A stretch of 64,000 nt of DNA from Litorimonas sp046250185 (GCF_046250185.1 NZ_CP176469.1), one strand, 5' to 3'; shown: positions 25,942-35,287, numbered from the stretch's first letter. The notes: generated by a model not told the origin, from the letters alone. Made by a program: numbers and translations.

Positions 25942-26662
25942 TACAATCCGTGATATTAGCGATGTGCGCAAAGATATTGACCGCGTCGACAAGGCGCTGC
26001 TGGCGCTCATCGCGGAGCGGTTAGAACTCGCCATGGCTGTGCGGCGCGCGAAATCTGGTGTGCGTGTTTGGCGTCCTTCCCGCGAAGAAAGCCATGTCCG
26101 CGAATTGGCCGCCGCGACGGAAGATACTCCACGCGCGCTCGTCTCAACGATTTGGGCCGAACTGATGAGCGCATCGCTCGCCATGCAAGGCCCAATGCGG
26201 CTGCACATCGCCTTGGAAGGGGACGCGCTGGACGTGTGGAGCCTTGTGCGGGACCGGTTTGGCGGGGCTCTCCCGATCAAAAGCTACCCTACAAGCAGTT
26301 CTGCGCTGGCCGCCGCCTATGCCGAAGAAGAAGGTGTGGCGGTGTTGCCAGCCCCGGGCGGGATGCAAAATTGGTGGACGGCTTTGGGACCAAGAGGCGC
26401 GATGCCAGACATGCATATTTTGGCGGGCCTGCCGCGCACGGGGCAGGGCGATTGGCCAAGGGCTGTGGCTGTTGCAACCGCTGATCTGGCACCCTCTGGC
26501 GCGGATCAAACGCTGGTGATTGCGCCCCGCACGGCGAAGGGGCAAGGTGTTCTACGCGCTGATGCGGGCGATCAAATCTTGCTGAGTTTAGAGGGTTATC
26601 ATACGGAAACCTCTATCACGGGTGGATCGATTATTGGTTGCTTGCCGCGCCCGCTTGGCTAA
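25931..26662 (+). CDS. Chorismate mutase (AroQ-type) with C-terminal extension
   Basis: Converts chorismate to prephenate, the branch step to Phe and Tyr. The N-terminal 90 residues of this 243-residue protein are an AroQ helical domain: VRKDIDRVDKALLALIAERLELAM then VRRAKSG supplies the Arg, Asp and Lys of the active site, and REESHVREL follows. The remaining 150 residues resemble a regulatory or prephenate-dehydratase-like part but lack motifs I could assign. ATG 25931 is chosen because GGGAG lies nine bases upstream and the domain begins immediately. tyrC follows after nine bases, using the prephenate made here. Confidence 0.85.
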   Translation: MSDDTIRDISDVRKDIDRVDKALLALIAERLELAMAVRRAKSGVRVWRPSREESHVRELAAATEDTPRALVSTIWAELMSASLAMQGPMRLHIALEGDALDVWSLVRDRFGGALPIKSYPTSSSALAAAYAEEEGVAVLPAPGGMQNWWTALGPRGAMPDMHILAGLPRTGQGDWPRAVAVATADLAPSGADQTLVIAPRTAKGQGVLRADAGDQILLSLEGYHTETSITGGSIIGCLPRPLG

Positions 26663-26671
26663 GACAGACCC

Positions 26672-27577
26672 ATGACTTTTGATACAATTCTCGTGGTCGG
26701 GTGCGGCCTGATCGGCAGCTCCATCGCGCGCGCGGCCAAGACCTATGGCCAATGCCAAACAGTGCTGGTCGCGGATAAGTCCGAGAGTGTGTGCAAAACG
26801 GTTGCGAAGCTAGGGTTTGCGGACGGCGTGGCCGAGGGCATGGCCCATCACTTTGCGGCGCAAGCTGACCTTATTGTGTTATGTGTTCCGCCGGGGCGCA
26901 TGGCGGAAGTCGCCGGCGAAATTATTCCTGCGATGAAAGCGGGTGCCACTCTCACCGATGTGGGCTCGATCAAAGGTCGCGTGATTGAAACCATCACCCC
27001 GCTCCTGCGCGAGGATATTCATTTTATTCCAGGCCACCCGATTGCGGGCACAGAATTTAACGGTCCCGAGGCGGGGTTTGCGGAGCTATTTCAACATCGC
27101 TGGTGTGTCCTGACACCGACTGATCCAGATCACCCTTCGGTCGCGGCGCTCAAAGAATTTTGGGAAGCGATTGGTAGTGCCGTTGCCATTATGACCGCGG
27201 AACGTCATGATCTCGTGCTAGCCACCACATCCCACGTGCCGCATTTAATCGCCTATACTTTGGTCGGCACAGCGGTCGATATGGAAGAAGTCACGCGCAA
27301 TGAAGTTGTAAAATTTTCCGCAGGCGGCTTTCGGGATTTCACACGGATCGCGGCGTCTGATCCCGTCATGTGGCGGGATGTATTTCTGGCCAATCGTGAT
27401 GCCACCTTGGAAGTCGTTGACCGCTTTATTGAAGATCTATCAGCGCTTAAACGGGCGATCCGCTGGGAAGACGGCGATGCTTTGCTGGAACATTTTTCCA
27501 AGACGCGTGATATTCGCCGTAAGATTATTGACGCAGGGCAAGAGACTGACGCCCCTAATTTTGGTCGCGAAGACTAA
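26672..27577 (+). CDS. tyrC: Prephenate/arogenate (cyclohexadienyl) dehydrogenase
   Basis: NAD(P)-dependent oxidative decarboxylation of prephenate or arogenate in tyrosine synthesis. The 301-residue protein opens with the dinucleotide loop VVGCGLIGSSIARA (about 7-20). The substrate-binding stretch GHPIAGTEFNGPEAGFAELF carries the catalytic His. The helical C-domain includes TSHVPHLIAYTL and FSAGGFRDFTRIAASDP, all family hallmarks. It directly follows chorismate mutase. The NAD versus NADP and prephenate versus arogenate preference cannot be told from sequence. Confidence 0.93.
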   Translation: MTFDTILVVGCGLIGSSIARAAKTYGQCQTVLVADKSESVCKTVAKLGFADGVAEGMAHHFAAQADLIVLCVPPGRMAEVAGEIIPAMKAGATLTDVGSIKGRVIETITPLLREDIHFIPGHPIAGTEFNGPEAGFAELFQHRWCVLTPTDPDHPSVAALKEFWEAIGSAVAIMTAERHDLVLATTSHVPHLIAYTLVGTAVDMEEVTRNEVVKFSAGGFRDFTRIAASDPVMWRDVFLANRDATLEVVDRFIEDLSALKRAIRWEDGDALLEHFSKTRDIRRKIIDAGQETDAPNFGRED

Positions 27578-27581
27578 TTAA

Positions 27582-28271
27582 TTAATCAACGTCCTGCTCA
27601 GATAGGGGCGGCAAGACAGGGGCATCAGATTGTGCCCGCCGTCCGCGCGACAGGCTAAGCAGAAATTTTGTATATTCTTGCAACAAGCGTTTCGCCCGCG
27701 CCCCGTCCTTATACCACACCTCTGGATTATCGCGCATGACTGGGAAAGCGGTGATGCGCATGCGCCCCGCCGCTGTACCAATTTCGACTTTGGCGCGCGG
27801 CATATGATAGGCGGACGTTACAAGAATAATGTGCTCATAGCCCAGCGCTTCGGCCCAAGCCGCTGTTTCCCGCGCATTGCCAATCGTGTCCTCTGCCGCA
27901 TAGTCCAAATCGACACAGCAATCCGCTACCTCTGCATCTATCAATAACAGGTCTTGGACTTGGGGGAGTTCTAATTTGGTATTGACGCCAGACACTAAAA
28001 GCCGCTCGCCTTTGCCGTCTTTGAGTAATTGCCCCGCTGCCTCAAGCCGTCCGCCGCCTTTGCCTGTCCAGACAACGATCCCGTCTGCTTTCGGCACAAG
28101 GTTACGCGGCGGTGTGCGCAGGCTATCGACGTGTTGCGCAAAGGCGAAAAATCCGCCTAAGGCCATGGCAAACGCCAAAACAAAAATAAATAAGACGTAT
28201 TTCAGCCAGCCACGACGCTTGGCTTTCGCGCTCAGTTTTTGAGGTTTGGCTGTCGTGCTAGTGCGGCTCAT
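27582..28271 (-). CDS. YdcF/ElyC-like DUF218 membrane-anchored protein
   Basis: A 229-residue protein with a cytoplasmic Lys/Arg-rich start, one transmembrane helix (about residues 27-47) and a periplasmic DUF218 domain. The domain shows DGIVVWTGKGGGRLEAAGQLL, ERLLVSGVN, NARETAAWAEALG and ILVTSAYHMPRAKV, the full series of DUF218 motifs. ElyC-type members affect peptidoglycan precursor or lipid carrier metabolism. Start ATG 28271 overlaps the ftsX stop by four bases (ATGA), so this is the third gene of an ftsE-ftsX operon. This is a suggestive link to envelope biogenesis. Confidence 0.85.
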   Translation of the reverse strand: MSRTSTTAKPQKLSAKAKRRGWLKYVLFIFVLAFAMALGGFFAFAQHVDSLRTPPRNLVPKADGIVVWTGKGGGRLEAAGQLLKDGKGERLLVSGVNTKLELPQVQDLLLIDAEVADCCVDLDYAAEDTIGNARETAAWAEALGYEHIILVTSAYHMPRAKVEIGTAAGRMRITAFPVMRDNPEVWYKDGARAKRLLQEYTKFLLSLSRGRRAQSDAPVLPPLSEQDVD

Positions 28272-29164
28272 GCACGCCGTCTTTCGCGCGCCATTTGACG
28301 CGTCGCCGTCAGACCCGCCGCCATTGCGCAAATCGTTGTAAACAACAGCCCCAATCCAATCAGCCAAAGCACATCACGCAAAACGGCCCCCACGCTATGC
28401 CAGCCCATCTCTCCCGTTACGCCCACTATAGACGCAGCAGACCAGAACAAGGCGGCAAAGGTAAGGCCGATGAGCGCCCCTAAAATGCCGCGTCGCCCCG
28501 CTTGGCCCACAAATAACTTCGCAATAAACCGATTGCTTGCCCCGACTTGCACAAGGACGCTAATGATGTCGCGCTGCGCAGACAATCCCGCACGCGTGGC
28601 AAATACACTGACGGCTAACCCTGCGGTCAGCAAAATGATGAGCAAGCCAGACCCAAGAATAATTAAGCGTTGCGATGTGCGTTTGACCCCCGTGGCATAG
28701 CGGTCATGATTATCGATATTGACGAGCAAGCCCTCTGCCTCCATCTGGGTCGTGATCTGCCCCGTCGACATATTCCCCGCCATGTTTTTGATGGTAATTA
28801 AGCCCGGCACTGGCAAGTCATCAGGCAAACGCGTGGCCCCGAGCCAAGGCTCTAAAAGGGCCGCTGCGTCTGGTTCTGACATGATGGAAATGTCGGCATC
28901 AGGCAGTAAGCGCCGAAGCAGCTCTGCCGCTGCCGACATTTGTGCCTCTCGCGTTTCGGGCGAATTATGGAGAACTTGAACTGTGGCTGTGTCCGAGAGC
29001 TGCGCACGCCAATCGTCTGACAATCGCGTCGCCCCGCGCGAGAACAATAATGCCAAGCCCGCCAAAAACGCCATCAGGCTCAGCACGACGAGTAATGACC
29101 GCGCATTTTCTAGCCGCTCTGGCAGCAGCGGTTGCACGTCCATGGCGTGGGCATCCGCACTCAT
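28268..29164 (-). CDS. ftsX: Cell division ABC transporter permease-like protein FtsX
   Basis: The inner-membrane partner of FtsE, 298 residues. It has one N-terminal helix (about 25-45), a periplasmic domain of about 125 residues (ECD) and three C-terminal helices near 170-190, 220-245 and 265-285, the FtsX topology. The text DIISVLVQVGASNRFIAKLF is the coupling region common to FtsX/MacB permeases. FtsEX couples ATP hydrolysis to activation of peptidoglycan hydrolases at the septum. It overlaps ftsE by four bases and the DUF218 gene by four bases. Confidence 0.88.
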   Translation of the reverse strand: MSADAHAMDVQPLLPERLENARSLLVVLSLMAFLAGLALLFSRGATRLSDDWRAQLSDTATVQVLHNSPETREAQMSAAAELLRRLLPDADISIMSEPDAAALLEPWLGATRLPDDLPVPGLITIKNMAGNMSTGQITTQMEAEGLLVNIDNHDRYATGVKRTSQRLIILGSGLLIILLTAGLAVSVFATRAGLSAQRDIISVLVQVGASNRFIAKLFVGQAGRRGILGALIGLTFAALFWSAASIVGVTGEMGWHSVGAVLRDVLWLIGLGLLFTTICAMAAGLTATRQMARERRRA

Positions 29165-29898
29165 AGCTCATTCCCCGGCTTGTCAGGATGAAGCCCCTTA
29201 TAAATATGTCCGTCTTCGATCCGCAGCACACGCGCAGATAATTCCCGAATTAAGGCGACATCATGGGTCGCGATGAAAACAGTTGTTCCCATGCGGTTCA
29301 TTTCGCCAAATAATCGCAGCAATCGCCGCCCGATGACGGGATCAACATTGCCAGTGGGTTCATCCGCGATCAAAAGGTCTGGCTTGGCGATCACAGCCCG
29401 CGCAATCGCGGCGCGTTGCTTCTCACCACCAGACAGTGTCGGCGGTAAGGCTTGCATACGGTGACCCAGTCCGACCCATTGCAGCAACTCAACCACATCA
29501 TCCGAATAGCTCGCCCGCGAAAGGCCCGATACGCGGAGCGACAGCGCGACATTTTCAAATACACTGAGGTGATCAATGAGGCGGAAGTCTTGCAAGACAA
29601 CCCCAATGCGCCGCTTCATCGCCTGTTGCGCGGAATTAGACAGCAGCGCCGTATCTTCCCCGAACAAGCTAATCATGCCGCGCGAGGGCGTCAGAGCGAG
29701 GTAGCAGAGCTTGAGCAAAGTCGATTTGCCTGCACCACTTGGTCCCGTCAGAAAGGTAAAACTGCCCTTGGGAAGCTCCAGGTTAACGTCCGACAAAATC
29801 TCTGGTCCGCGCCCATAGCGAAGACCCACACGTTCAAAGCGCACAAGGGCATCTTGCACGAGCGCATCGGGGCTGGACATTGGCGTCGGATTGTTCAC
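29161..29898 (-). CDS. ftsE: Cell division ABC transporter ATP-binding protein FtsE
   Basis: An ABC ATPase of 245 residues. Walker A is GPSGAGKST, the Q-loop is VLQDF, the signature is LSGGEKQRAAIARAV, Walker B is LLIADEPTGNVD and the switch His is in IATHD. The phrase RLIDHLSVFENVALSLRVSG is close to canonical FtsE. GTG 29898 is given as start, with ATG 29880 (seven codons later) an alternative. The 29-base gap to the divergent zinc-ribbon gene must carry promoters for both directions. Confidence 0.92.
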   Translation of the reverse strand: MNNPTPMSSPDALVQDALVRFERVGLRYGRGPEILSDVNLELPKGSFTFLTGPSGAGKSTLLKLCYLALTPSRGMISLFGEDTALLSNSAQQAMKRRIGVVLQDFRLIDHLSVFENVALSLRVSGLSRASYSDDVVELLQWVGLGHRMQALPPTLSGGEKQRAAIARAVIAKPDLLIADEPTGNVDPVIGRRLLRLFGEMNRMGTTVFIATHDVALIRELSARVLRIEDGHIYKGLHPDKPGNEL

Positions 29899-29927
29899 TT
29901 TATAAATATCTCTCGAATCGGAACCCT

Positions 29928-30692
29928 ATGATACTGACCTGCCCAGAATGTTCTACGAAATATTTGACAAAGGCTGACTCGATTGGTCCGAATGGTCGGA
30001 CTGTGCGCTGCGCGAAATGTTCAGAGACATGGTTCGTCAGTGCAGAAGAGGCATTAGAGGTCACGGCGCAGATTACCGCCGACCAGCGCGCGCTCGATGA
30101 AGACTTAACTTCTAGTTTAACGGAGGAGGCGCCTGTCGATGTTGCGCCACTGACGCCAGTGCCGAATATGGGCGGCGCAGCGAGCGGCACGACCGCGCCT
30201 GGCGCACATGTTCTGTTGCGCGATAAAGCGGACGCCGAGAAGCGGGCGCGACGCCGCCGCGTGATCTGGGCGATCTGGCTGATCCCACTTTTGATCCTCA
30301 TGACGGCAGCCATTTTAGCCTATATATTTCGGCAAGATATTGTTGAGCGTTTTCCTGCATCTGCCACGATCTATCAATCATTGGGCATCCCCGTCACTAC
30401 GGCAGGGCTGGAGATTGAAAATCCGACCGCAAGGACAGCGATTATTGACGGGCAAACTGTCTTGGTTATTTCATCGGCGATCACGAATATTTCCAACGAC
30501 TCCGTTCGAGTGCCTGCTGTGCAATTAACTCTGCGTAACGGCGCAGGGGAGGCCGTGGCGGAATGGTTTGTAGAGCCAAAGTCACAAATGCTTGCCCCAA
30601 AGGCGCGGCTTGAATTTGCTTCGCAATACCCTGATCCGCCTGTCGATGCGGTGAAATTGCATTATGATTTCGCCAGCGAGTCTGGGCTTTAG
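29928..30692 (+). CDS. MJ0042/zinc-ribbon membrane protein with DUF3426-like C-domain
   Basis: A 254-residue protein. It starts with a CxxC...CxxC zinc ribbon (CPEC at residues 5-8 and CAKC at about 27-30) of the MJ0042 type. A polar linker of about 70 residues leads to one transmembrane helix (about 112-132). The periplasmic part contains VLVISSAITNISNDSVRVP and VEPKSQMLAPKARLEFAS, matching DUF3426. Such proteins are common beside ftsEX in alphaproteobacteria; function unknown. ATG 29928 is chosen because the zinc ribbon begins at residue 5; an upstream frame would run into ftsE. Confidence 0.85.
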   Translation: MILTCPECSTKYLTKADSIGPNGRTVRCAKCSETWFVSAEEALEVTAQITADQRALDEDLTSSLTEEAPVDVAPLTPVPNMGGAASGTTAPGAHVLLRDKADAEKRARRRRVIWAIWLIPLLILMTAAILAYIFRQDIVERFPASATIYQSLGIPVTTAGLEIENPTARTAIIDGQTVLVISSAITNISNDSVRVPAVQLTLRNGAGEAVAEWFVEPKSQMLAPKARLEFASQYPDPPVDAVKLHYDFASESGL

Positions 30693-30698
30693 CTCTGT

Positions 30699-33377
30699 TT
30701 AGAACCGTTTGAGCAAGCGCTCTAAATAATCCCGTTCTTGTTTTTCACGCTCCTGTTCCGCTGCGCGACGTCTGAGTTCTTCGAGAAGTTCGCGGGACCG
30801 TGTCGCATTATCGCGTGTGTCGATGTCGACTTCGCTGTTTTCGCCGGCAAAGCCGCCTTCGGCACGACCGAGTGGGTCCGTGCTTTCGCCGTCTCCTTCG
30901 CCGCTGCCTTCACCATCCTCTTGTGCCGCCGCGTCAGCCAATAATTGTCCCGCCTCGCGGAGTTCGCGCATCACGCGGGCTTGAGCATCACCCGCTTCGC
31001 CGAGGCGACCTGCGCTAAGGCCATTTTCGCTCTCACGCATGGCACGCCGTGCCGCGTCTAGGCGATCTTCAACAGAGCCGCCGCCCTCTGTTCCGCCAGC
31101 TTGTGTTCCGGCTCCGGGCTCCTGACCCTCTTGCCCAGCTTGATCACCTTCGCCAGATCCCGTCTCGGGTTTACCGTCGCCACCAGACCCACTTTGCTCT
31201 TTGCCATCGCCGTTCTGGCCGCCTTGCGTCAAATCTTCGGGCAATGCCTCTGCGAGTTTTTCGAGCAGGCTCTCAAGCTCGGCCTGACGCTCTGCCAGTT
31301 CTTGCGGCGAGAGTGACGGGTCTTCGCCATTGCCCGCATCCCGTTCGGCTTGGCGCGTTTCGTCCTGGAGGTCGCGCTGATCGCCCATCATATCGGCGAG
31401 ATCTTCGAGAGATTTTTTCATCTCTTCAGACATTTCACCTTCCATGCCCTCACCGTCGCCGCCACCGCCGCCTTTCGCGAGTTGAATTTCCATATTCTCA
31501 AGCAGTTCTGCCAAACGGGCGAGGGCGCGGCGTGCGCCTTCTGTGTCGCCCGCTTTATTGGCCTCTTCAATCGCTTTCATAAGCTCTTTAATTTCGTCGA
31601 CGCTGCCCATACCGCCAGCCCCGCCACCACCGCCGCCCTCGGCAAAATTACCTTCTTCCATCGCTTTGCGGCGCAGCTCTTCGGTGTAGGCTTCAACAGC
31701 GAGGTTGTAGCGTTCAAACAATGTATCGATTTCGCGCTGCACCGCGCGGCGGGCCATGCCTTCGCGCAGGGCTTCTTCAGCTTCTCGCATTTCTTCCAGT
31801 GCCGTGCCGAGAACCCCAAATTCCGCCCGCAAGGCGATCTTCCACAGGTCTTCAGGAATGCCGTTTAGGTCGCTTGCGTCATCGGCATAACGCAAACGCG
31901 CATGCACATTGCGCAGCCCCATATAAACAGCGGGGTCTTTGAACATTTGATCAGGGGCGTCTGTGACAGCGTCAATGAGGAGAGCGGCCCGCTGCACTTT
32001 GGCGGGGGCGCGGTCCATGCGGAGTTTCGGCTGATAGGTGTTAAACCAGCCCATAGCACGCCAGTCTTCATACCTCATGCGGGGGCGCGGCGCGTAGGGT
32101 TCGTCCTTGGCCAGTAAGACAAGCTGCCGCTGCTCCACCACGGCTTTGGCGAGGGGTTCGACGAAAATTTTGTCTGGCACAGTGAAATAGACAGGCTCGG
32201 AGGTGGCGCTAAATCCTGCACCGTCTGTCGCTTTCAATCGGGCAATCACTTTCCGTCCTGCCCATTCATGCTTGGTCAAGTCCAGCGCGGCAGAGGCGTT
32301 TTCGGCTTGCTTCACTGACCCCGAAGAAAGCGGGACGTCAGCATAGCGGGTCGCCCCCTCAAAGGCGGCGTCACCTTCAATTCCGTCACGGATTTCAGCC
32401 ATCTCAATCTGCAGCGTCTCGACGCCGTAATCATCCAAGAGTTGATAGGTGAAGACAAGGCGGTCGCGCTTATCGGCTTTGGGTGGGTCAATGAAATCGA
32501 CTTCGGGCGGGGTGTCGATTTTGGTGTTTAGCGTCCAAACCTCGCGCCGTGTGCCGATGCGCCACTCGACTTTACCCGAGCTATTGATTTCCGCGCGAGC
32601 TTCCACGCTTTTGGCGCCAAGTGGAGTGAGCGGTAGGAATTTTGCGCCTGAGCTCTGCCAGAGTTTGGGGCGGGGAGGATTTGATGCCCCCGATAAACGT
32701 GCAACAAATTCAGAGCCTACTGGCACGACAATGTCTGTCCCGTATTTGAAATAAATGGGAGGACGCCCCGTATATTCTGGTGGGTCGATCCAAGCTTCAA
32801 ATGAGACTTTGTTGGGGTTGATACCAGATTGCCATTGCGGCGTGACAGCGCTGCGCAGGCGCTCAAATCCAAATCCTGCGGCATAAATCATGACGAGCGC
32901 AAGCGCGAAAGGGGCCGCAAACCGAAGGTAATAAGGGTCAATAGGGGAGAGCGCGTGGCGGCGGCGAGGCCGTTCAATCCGCTCCGCTTGCGCATATGCT
33001 TTCTTATAGTGGGCAGGCCACACCTCGCGCGAAATCGCTGGCGCATCTTCGAGCGTATCGAGTGGGCGGTGGTTTTGGCCACTGTCGCGCTCAATGCGGC
33101 GCAGGGCATCTGATCGCGTGGGGCGGCGTAGCGGCAACGCACGGTAGACAGACCGCACAATAACGGCCAGAGCGATCAGCAGTGCAATAAGGCGCCAAGG
33201 GTCGCCAATGCGTTCCCAAATACCTGCCAAAGCCCCTATAGCAAATATAGCGGCCGCTAAAAACGCAGGCGCTAGGGTGGCCGCATAAGTCTCGTAATAG
33301 AGCATGGCCCGCGCCAAAACACCGTAGCGTTTTAGCCGCGAAAGCCGTTTGTCAGTTGTGTGCGCGTGATCACTCAT
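30699..33377 (-). CDS. TIGR02302/DUF4175 family large membrane protein
   Basis: An 892-residue protein of a family I know mainly from alphaproteobacteria (TIGR02302, DUF4175); function unknown. Three hydrophobic segments lie near residues 35-55, 58-78 and 150-172. A periplasmic domain follows, including FEAWIDPPEYTGRPPIY and VDFIDPPKADKRDRLVF. A long acidic and Gly/Gln/Glu-rich region (about 570-850) contains Gly runs and repeated ELAERQAELESLLEKL coiled-coil text. It ends in a basic KQERDYLERLLKRF. It is convergent with the zinc-ribbon gene (7 bases apart). The low-complexity part produces long antisense frames that should be ignored. Confidence 0.88.
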   Translation of the reverse strand: MSDHAHTTDKRLSRLKRYGVLARAMLYYETYAATLAPAFLAAAIFAIGALAGIWERIGDPWRLIALLIALAVIVRSVYRALPLRRPTRSDALRRIERDSGQNHRPLDTLEDAPAISREVWPAHYKKAYAQAERIERPRRRHALSPIDPYYLRFAAPFALALVMIYAAGFGFERLRSAVTPQWQSGINPNKVSFEAWIDPPEYTGRPPIYFKYGTDIVVPVGSEFVARLSGASNPPRPKLWQSSGAKFLPLTPLGAKSVEARAEINSSGKVEWRIGTRREVWTLNTKIDTPPEVDFIDPPKADKRDRLVFTYQLLDDYGVETLQIEMAEIRDGIEGDAAFEGATRYADVPLSSGSVKQAENASAALDLTKHEWAGRKVIARLKATDGAGFSATSEPVYFTVPDKIFVEPLAKAVVEQRQLVLLAKDEPYAPRPRMRYEDWRAMGWFNTYQPKLRMDRAPAKVQRAALLIDAVTDAPDQMFKDPAVYMGLRNVHARLRYADDASDLNGIPEDLWKIALRAEFGVLGTALEEMREAEEALREGMARRAVQREIDTLFERYNLAVEAYTEELRRKAMEEGNFAEGGGGGGAGGMGSVDEIKELMKAIEEANKAGDTEGARRALARLAELLENMEIQLAKGGGGGDGEGMEGEMSEEMKKSLEDLADMMGDQRDLQDETRQAERDAGNGEDPSLSPQELAERQAELESLLEKLAEALPEDLTQGGQNGDGKEQSGSGGDGKPETGSGEGDQAGQEGQEPGAGTQAGGTEGGGSVEDRLDAARRAMRESENGLSAGRLGEAGDAQARVMRELREAGQLLADAAAQEDGEGSGEGDGESTDPLGRAEGGFAGENSEVDIDTRDNATRSRELLEELRRRAAEQEREKQERDYLERLLKRF

Positions 33378-33470
33378 TACGTCTTACTATAAAGCGCTCG
33401 CCCCGCCTGTCGCGTTAATTTTCTGTGATAGACTGCACTTTATTGCCGCAATGCGCCAAATGTTTTGAGC

Positions 33471-33665
33471 TTATACAATCGTCGTTATTTGTGCAGTGGT
33501 AGGCTGAAACGTAGCTTGTGCGTCATAATTTACATCAGAGCTGTTTGATTCCATCATGACATAGGCCAGCAAGCCCATTGCGCCCATTGCGGAAATCCAA
33601 CCTAGTGTCAGGATCGCTGCAAGCTTAAGGCTAAATGTGTGTGTCTTCTTAAGGTGTGTTGCCAT
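33471..33665 (-). CDS. Small single-pass membrane protein, 64 residues
   Basis: I do not recognise the family. The product has a basic start (MATHLKKTHTF), one hydrophobic helix (about residues 13-38) and a Ser/Thr/Gln-rich periplasmic tail. A very strong ribosome site, TAGGAGGA, lies eight bases before the ATG, which is the main reason to accept it as real. It stands alone between lysA and the TIGR02302 gene, with about 65 bases to lysA upstream. Confidence 0.6.
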   Translation of the reverse strand: MATHLKKTHTFSLKLAAILTLGWISAMGAMGLLAYVMMESNSSDVNYDAQATFQPTTAQITTIV

Positions 33666-33731
33666 TACAAGTCCTCCTAAGTTGGTTACGCATGAGAGGG
33701 CTTTTGTGTTTTCAAAAACTATTGATAGGCA

Positions 33732-34997
33732 TCAGTCCCAGTCAGGAATACTCTCGGTTTTAAGAATATCCGCAACAGTTGGCCGTTCTCGGATAATCGC
33801 GAACTTATCACCGCGCACCATAACTTCGGGGACGAGGGGGCGAGTATTATATTGGCTGCTTTGCGCCGCGCCGTAAGCGCCCGCAGAATGCAGAACGACC
33901 AGATCGCCTTCTTCCAAAGCGGGCATTTCACGGCCCTTCATAAAAGTGTCACCGCTCTCGCAAATAGGCCCGACAACGTCATAAGTCTCTTGTTTGAAAT
34001 CGCGCGCGGGGGCTTTGACGCCCTCCAGATCATGATAGGCGTCATAGAGAGCAGGGCGCAGGAGGTCGTTCATCGCCGCGTCAATAATCAGGAAATTACG
34101 GTCTTCACCCTGTTTCACATAAAGCACTTCGGAAAGTAAAATACCTGCATTGCCTGCGATCATCCGACCGGGTTCGAATATCATCTCGACATTCATGTCC
34201 GCCGTCAGTCGCTTGACGAGCGCCCCGTAAGCGGAGGGCAAAGGCGGAGCTTTTGTGTTGTCACCATAGGGGATGCCGAGGCCGCCGCCTATGTCGAAGC
34301 TCTGAATCGTGTGGCCTTGTTGGCGCAGCGTTTTGATCAAATCACCGCACTTGGCAATCGCAGCTTCGAACGGGGCAAGCTGATCAATCTGGCTGCCGAT
34401 ATGGACATCTACGCCGACGATTTTAATGCCGGGCAGGGCGGCCGCTTCCGCATAAGCCGCCTCGGCGTGGGACCATGCAATCCCGAATTTGTTCTCTTTC
34501 TTGCCCGTGCTGATCTTCTCATGCCCGCCCGCCGTGACATCTGGATTGACGCGAAAGGCCACGGGAGCCTGCGTGTTCATCGATAGAGCCACAGCGTTCA
34601 GCGCGCGCAATTCGGCAAGGCTTTCGACGTTAAAGACGCGGATACCCGCCTCTAGAGCGTCGCGCATTTCTGCCTTTGTTTTTCCGACACCAGAGAAAAC
34701 GATCTTGTGCGCGGGGATCCCTGCGATCAAAGCCCGCGCCAATTCGCCAGCCGATACCACATCCGCGCCCGCTCCTAATTTGGCGAGGGTCGCCAGAACG
34801 GCGATATTCGAATTGGCTTTGACCGAGTACGCGACCAGCGCTTCTATCCCGTCAAAACTATCTGCGAAGACGCGGTAATGCCGCTCAAATGTCGCGGTGG
34901 AGTAAACATAGCACGGCGTTCCGACCGCCTCCGCAATTTTGCGCAAAGGTACATCTTCGGCATACATTTCGCCGTTTTTATAATCGAAATGGCGCAT
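33732..34997 (-). CDS. lysA: Diaminopimelate decarboxylase
   Basis: PLP enzyme that decarboxylates meso-diaminopimelate to lysine, 421 residues. The PLP lysine lies in AYSVKANSN (about residue 59). Phosphate-binding glycine text is FDIGGGLGIPY, the substrate stretch is EPGRMIAGNAG, and the catalytic Cys of the second subunit is in VGPICESGDTF. The C-terminal LHSAGAYGAAQSSQYNTRP is typical. It starts two bases after the lptM stop, the lptM-lysA arrangement familiar from many proteobacteria. Confidence 0.96.
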   Translation of the reverse strand: MRHFDYKNGEMYAEDVPLRKIAEAVGTPCYVYSTATFERHYRVFADSFDGIEALVAYSVKANSNIAVLATLAKLGAGADVVSAGELARALIAGIPAHKIVFSGVGKTKAEMRDALEAGIRVFNVESLAELRALNAVALSMNTQAPVAFRVNPDVTAGGHEKISTGKKENKFGIAWSHAEAAYAEAAALPGIKIVGVDVHIGSQIDQLAPFEAAIAKCGDLIKTLRQQGHTIQSFDIGGGLGIPYGDNTKAPPLPSAYGALVKRLTADMNVEMIFEPGRMIAGNAGILLSEVLYVKQGEDRNFLIIDAAMNDLLRPALYDAYHDLEGVKAPARDFKQETYDVVGPICESGDTFMKGREMPALEEGDLVVLHSAGAYGAAQSSQYNTRPLVPEVMVRGDKFAIIRERPTVADILKTESIPDWD

Positions 34998-34999
34998 GG

Positions 35000-35164
35000 C
35001 TAGCTCTGCGCCGGCTCTGCGTCAGGGGGTGTTGGCTTTTCTTCACCCCAGACAGGCGGCGGCGTTTTCAACTCGCCCTTGATACCACAGGCCGACAGGG
35101 CGAAGCTCGCGGCGATTGCCAAGATGAGAGCATTGCGGGTCAGGCTTTGATAAGTGCGGGTCAT
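35000..35164 (-). CDS. lptM: LptM-like small lipoprotein (YifL family)
   Basis: A 54-residue lipoprotein. The ATG at 35164 opens MTRTYQSLTRNALI, a hydrophobic stretch leads to the lipobox LSAC (Cys26), and the mature part begins CGIKGELKTPPP, the signature of LptM, which helps the LptD/E LPS translocon mature. The rest is Pro/Glu-rich. Its stop is two bases before lysA, so they are co-transcribed. I found it by reading the gap upstream of lysA on the minus strand; the gene is short enough to be missed by length filters. Confidence 0.88.
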   Translation of the reverse strand: MTRTYQSLTRNALILAIAASFALSACGIKGELKTPPPVWGEEKPTPPDAEPAQS

Positions 35165-35287
35165 GGTCAATCCTAGAAAACAGAGCTGTCTTTTATGGCG
35201 CGTAAGGGAGGGCGTCCAGACTTGATTGACTGCGTTATGACGAAAAATTCATTGGATTTGAGGGGGCTTATTGGGGTTAAGCGAGAT

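Noticed and set aside
31049..31868. Long plus-strand frames of about 170 codons
   Set aside because: Shadows of the low-complexity Gly/Glu region of the TIGR02302 gene.
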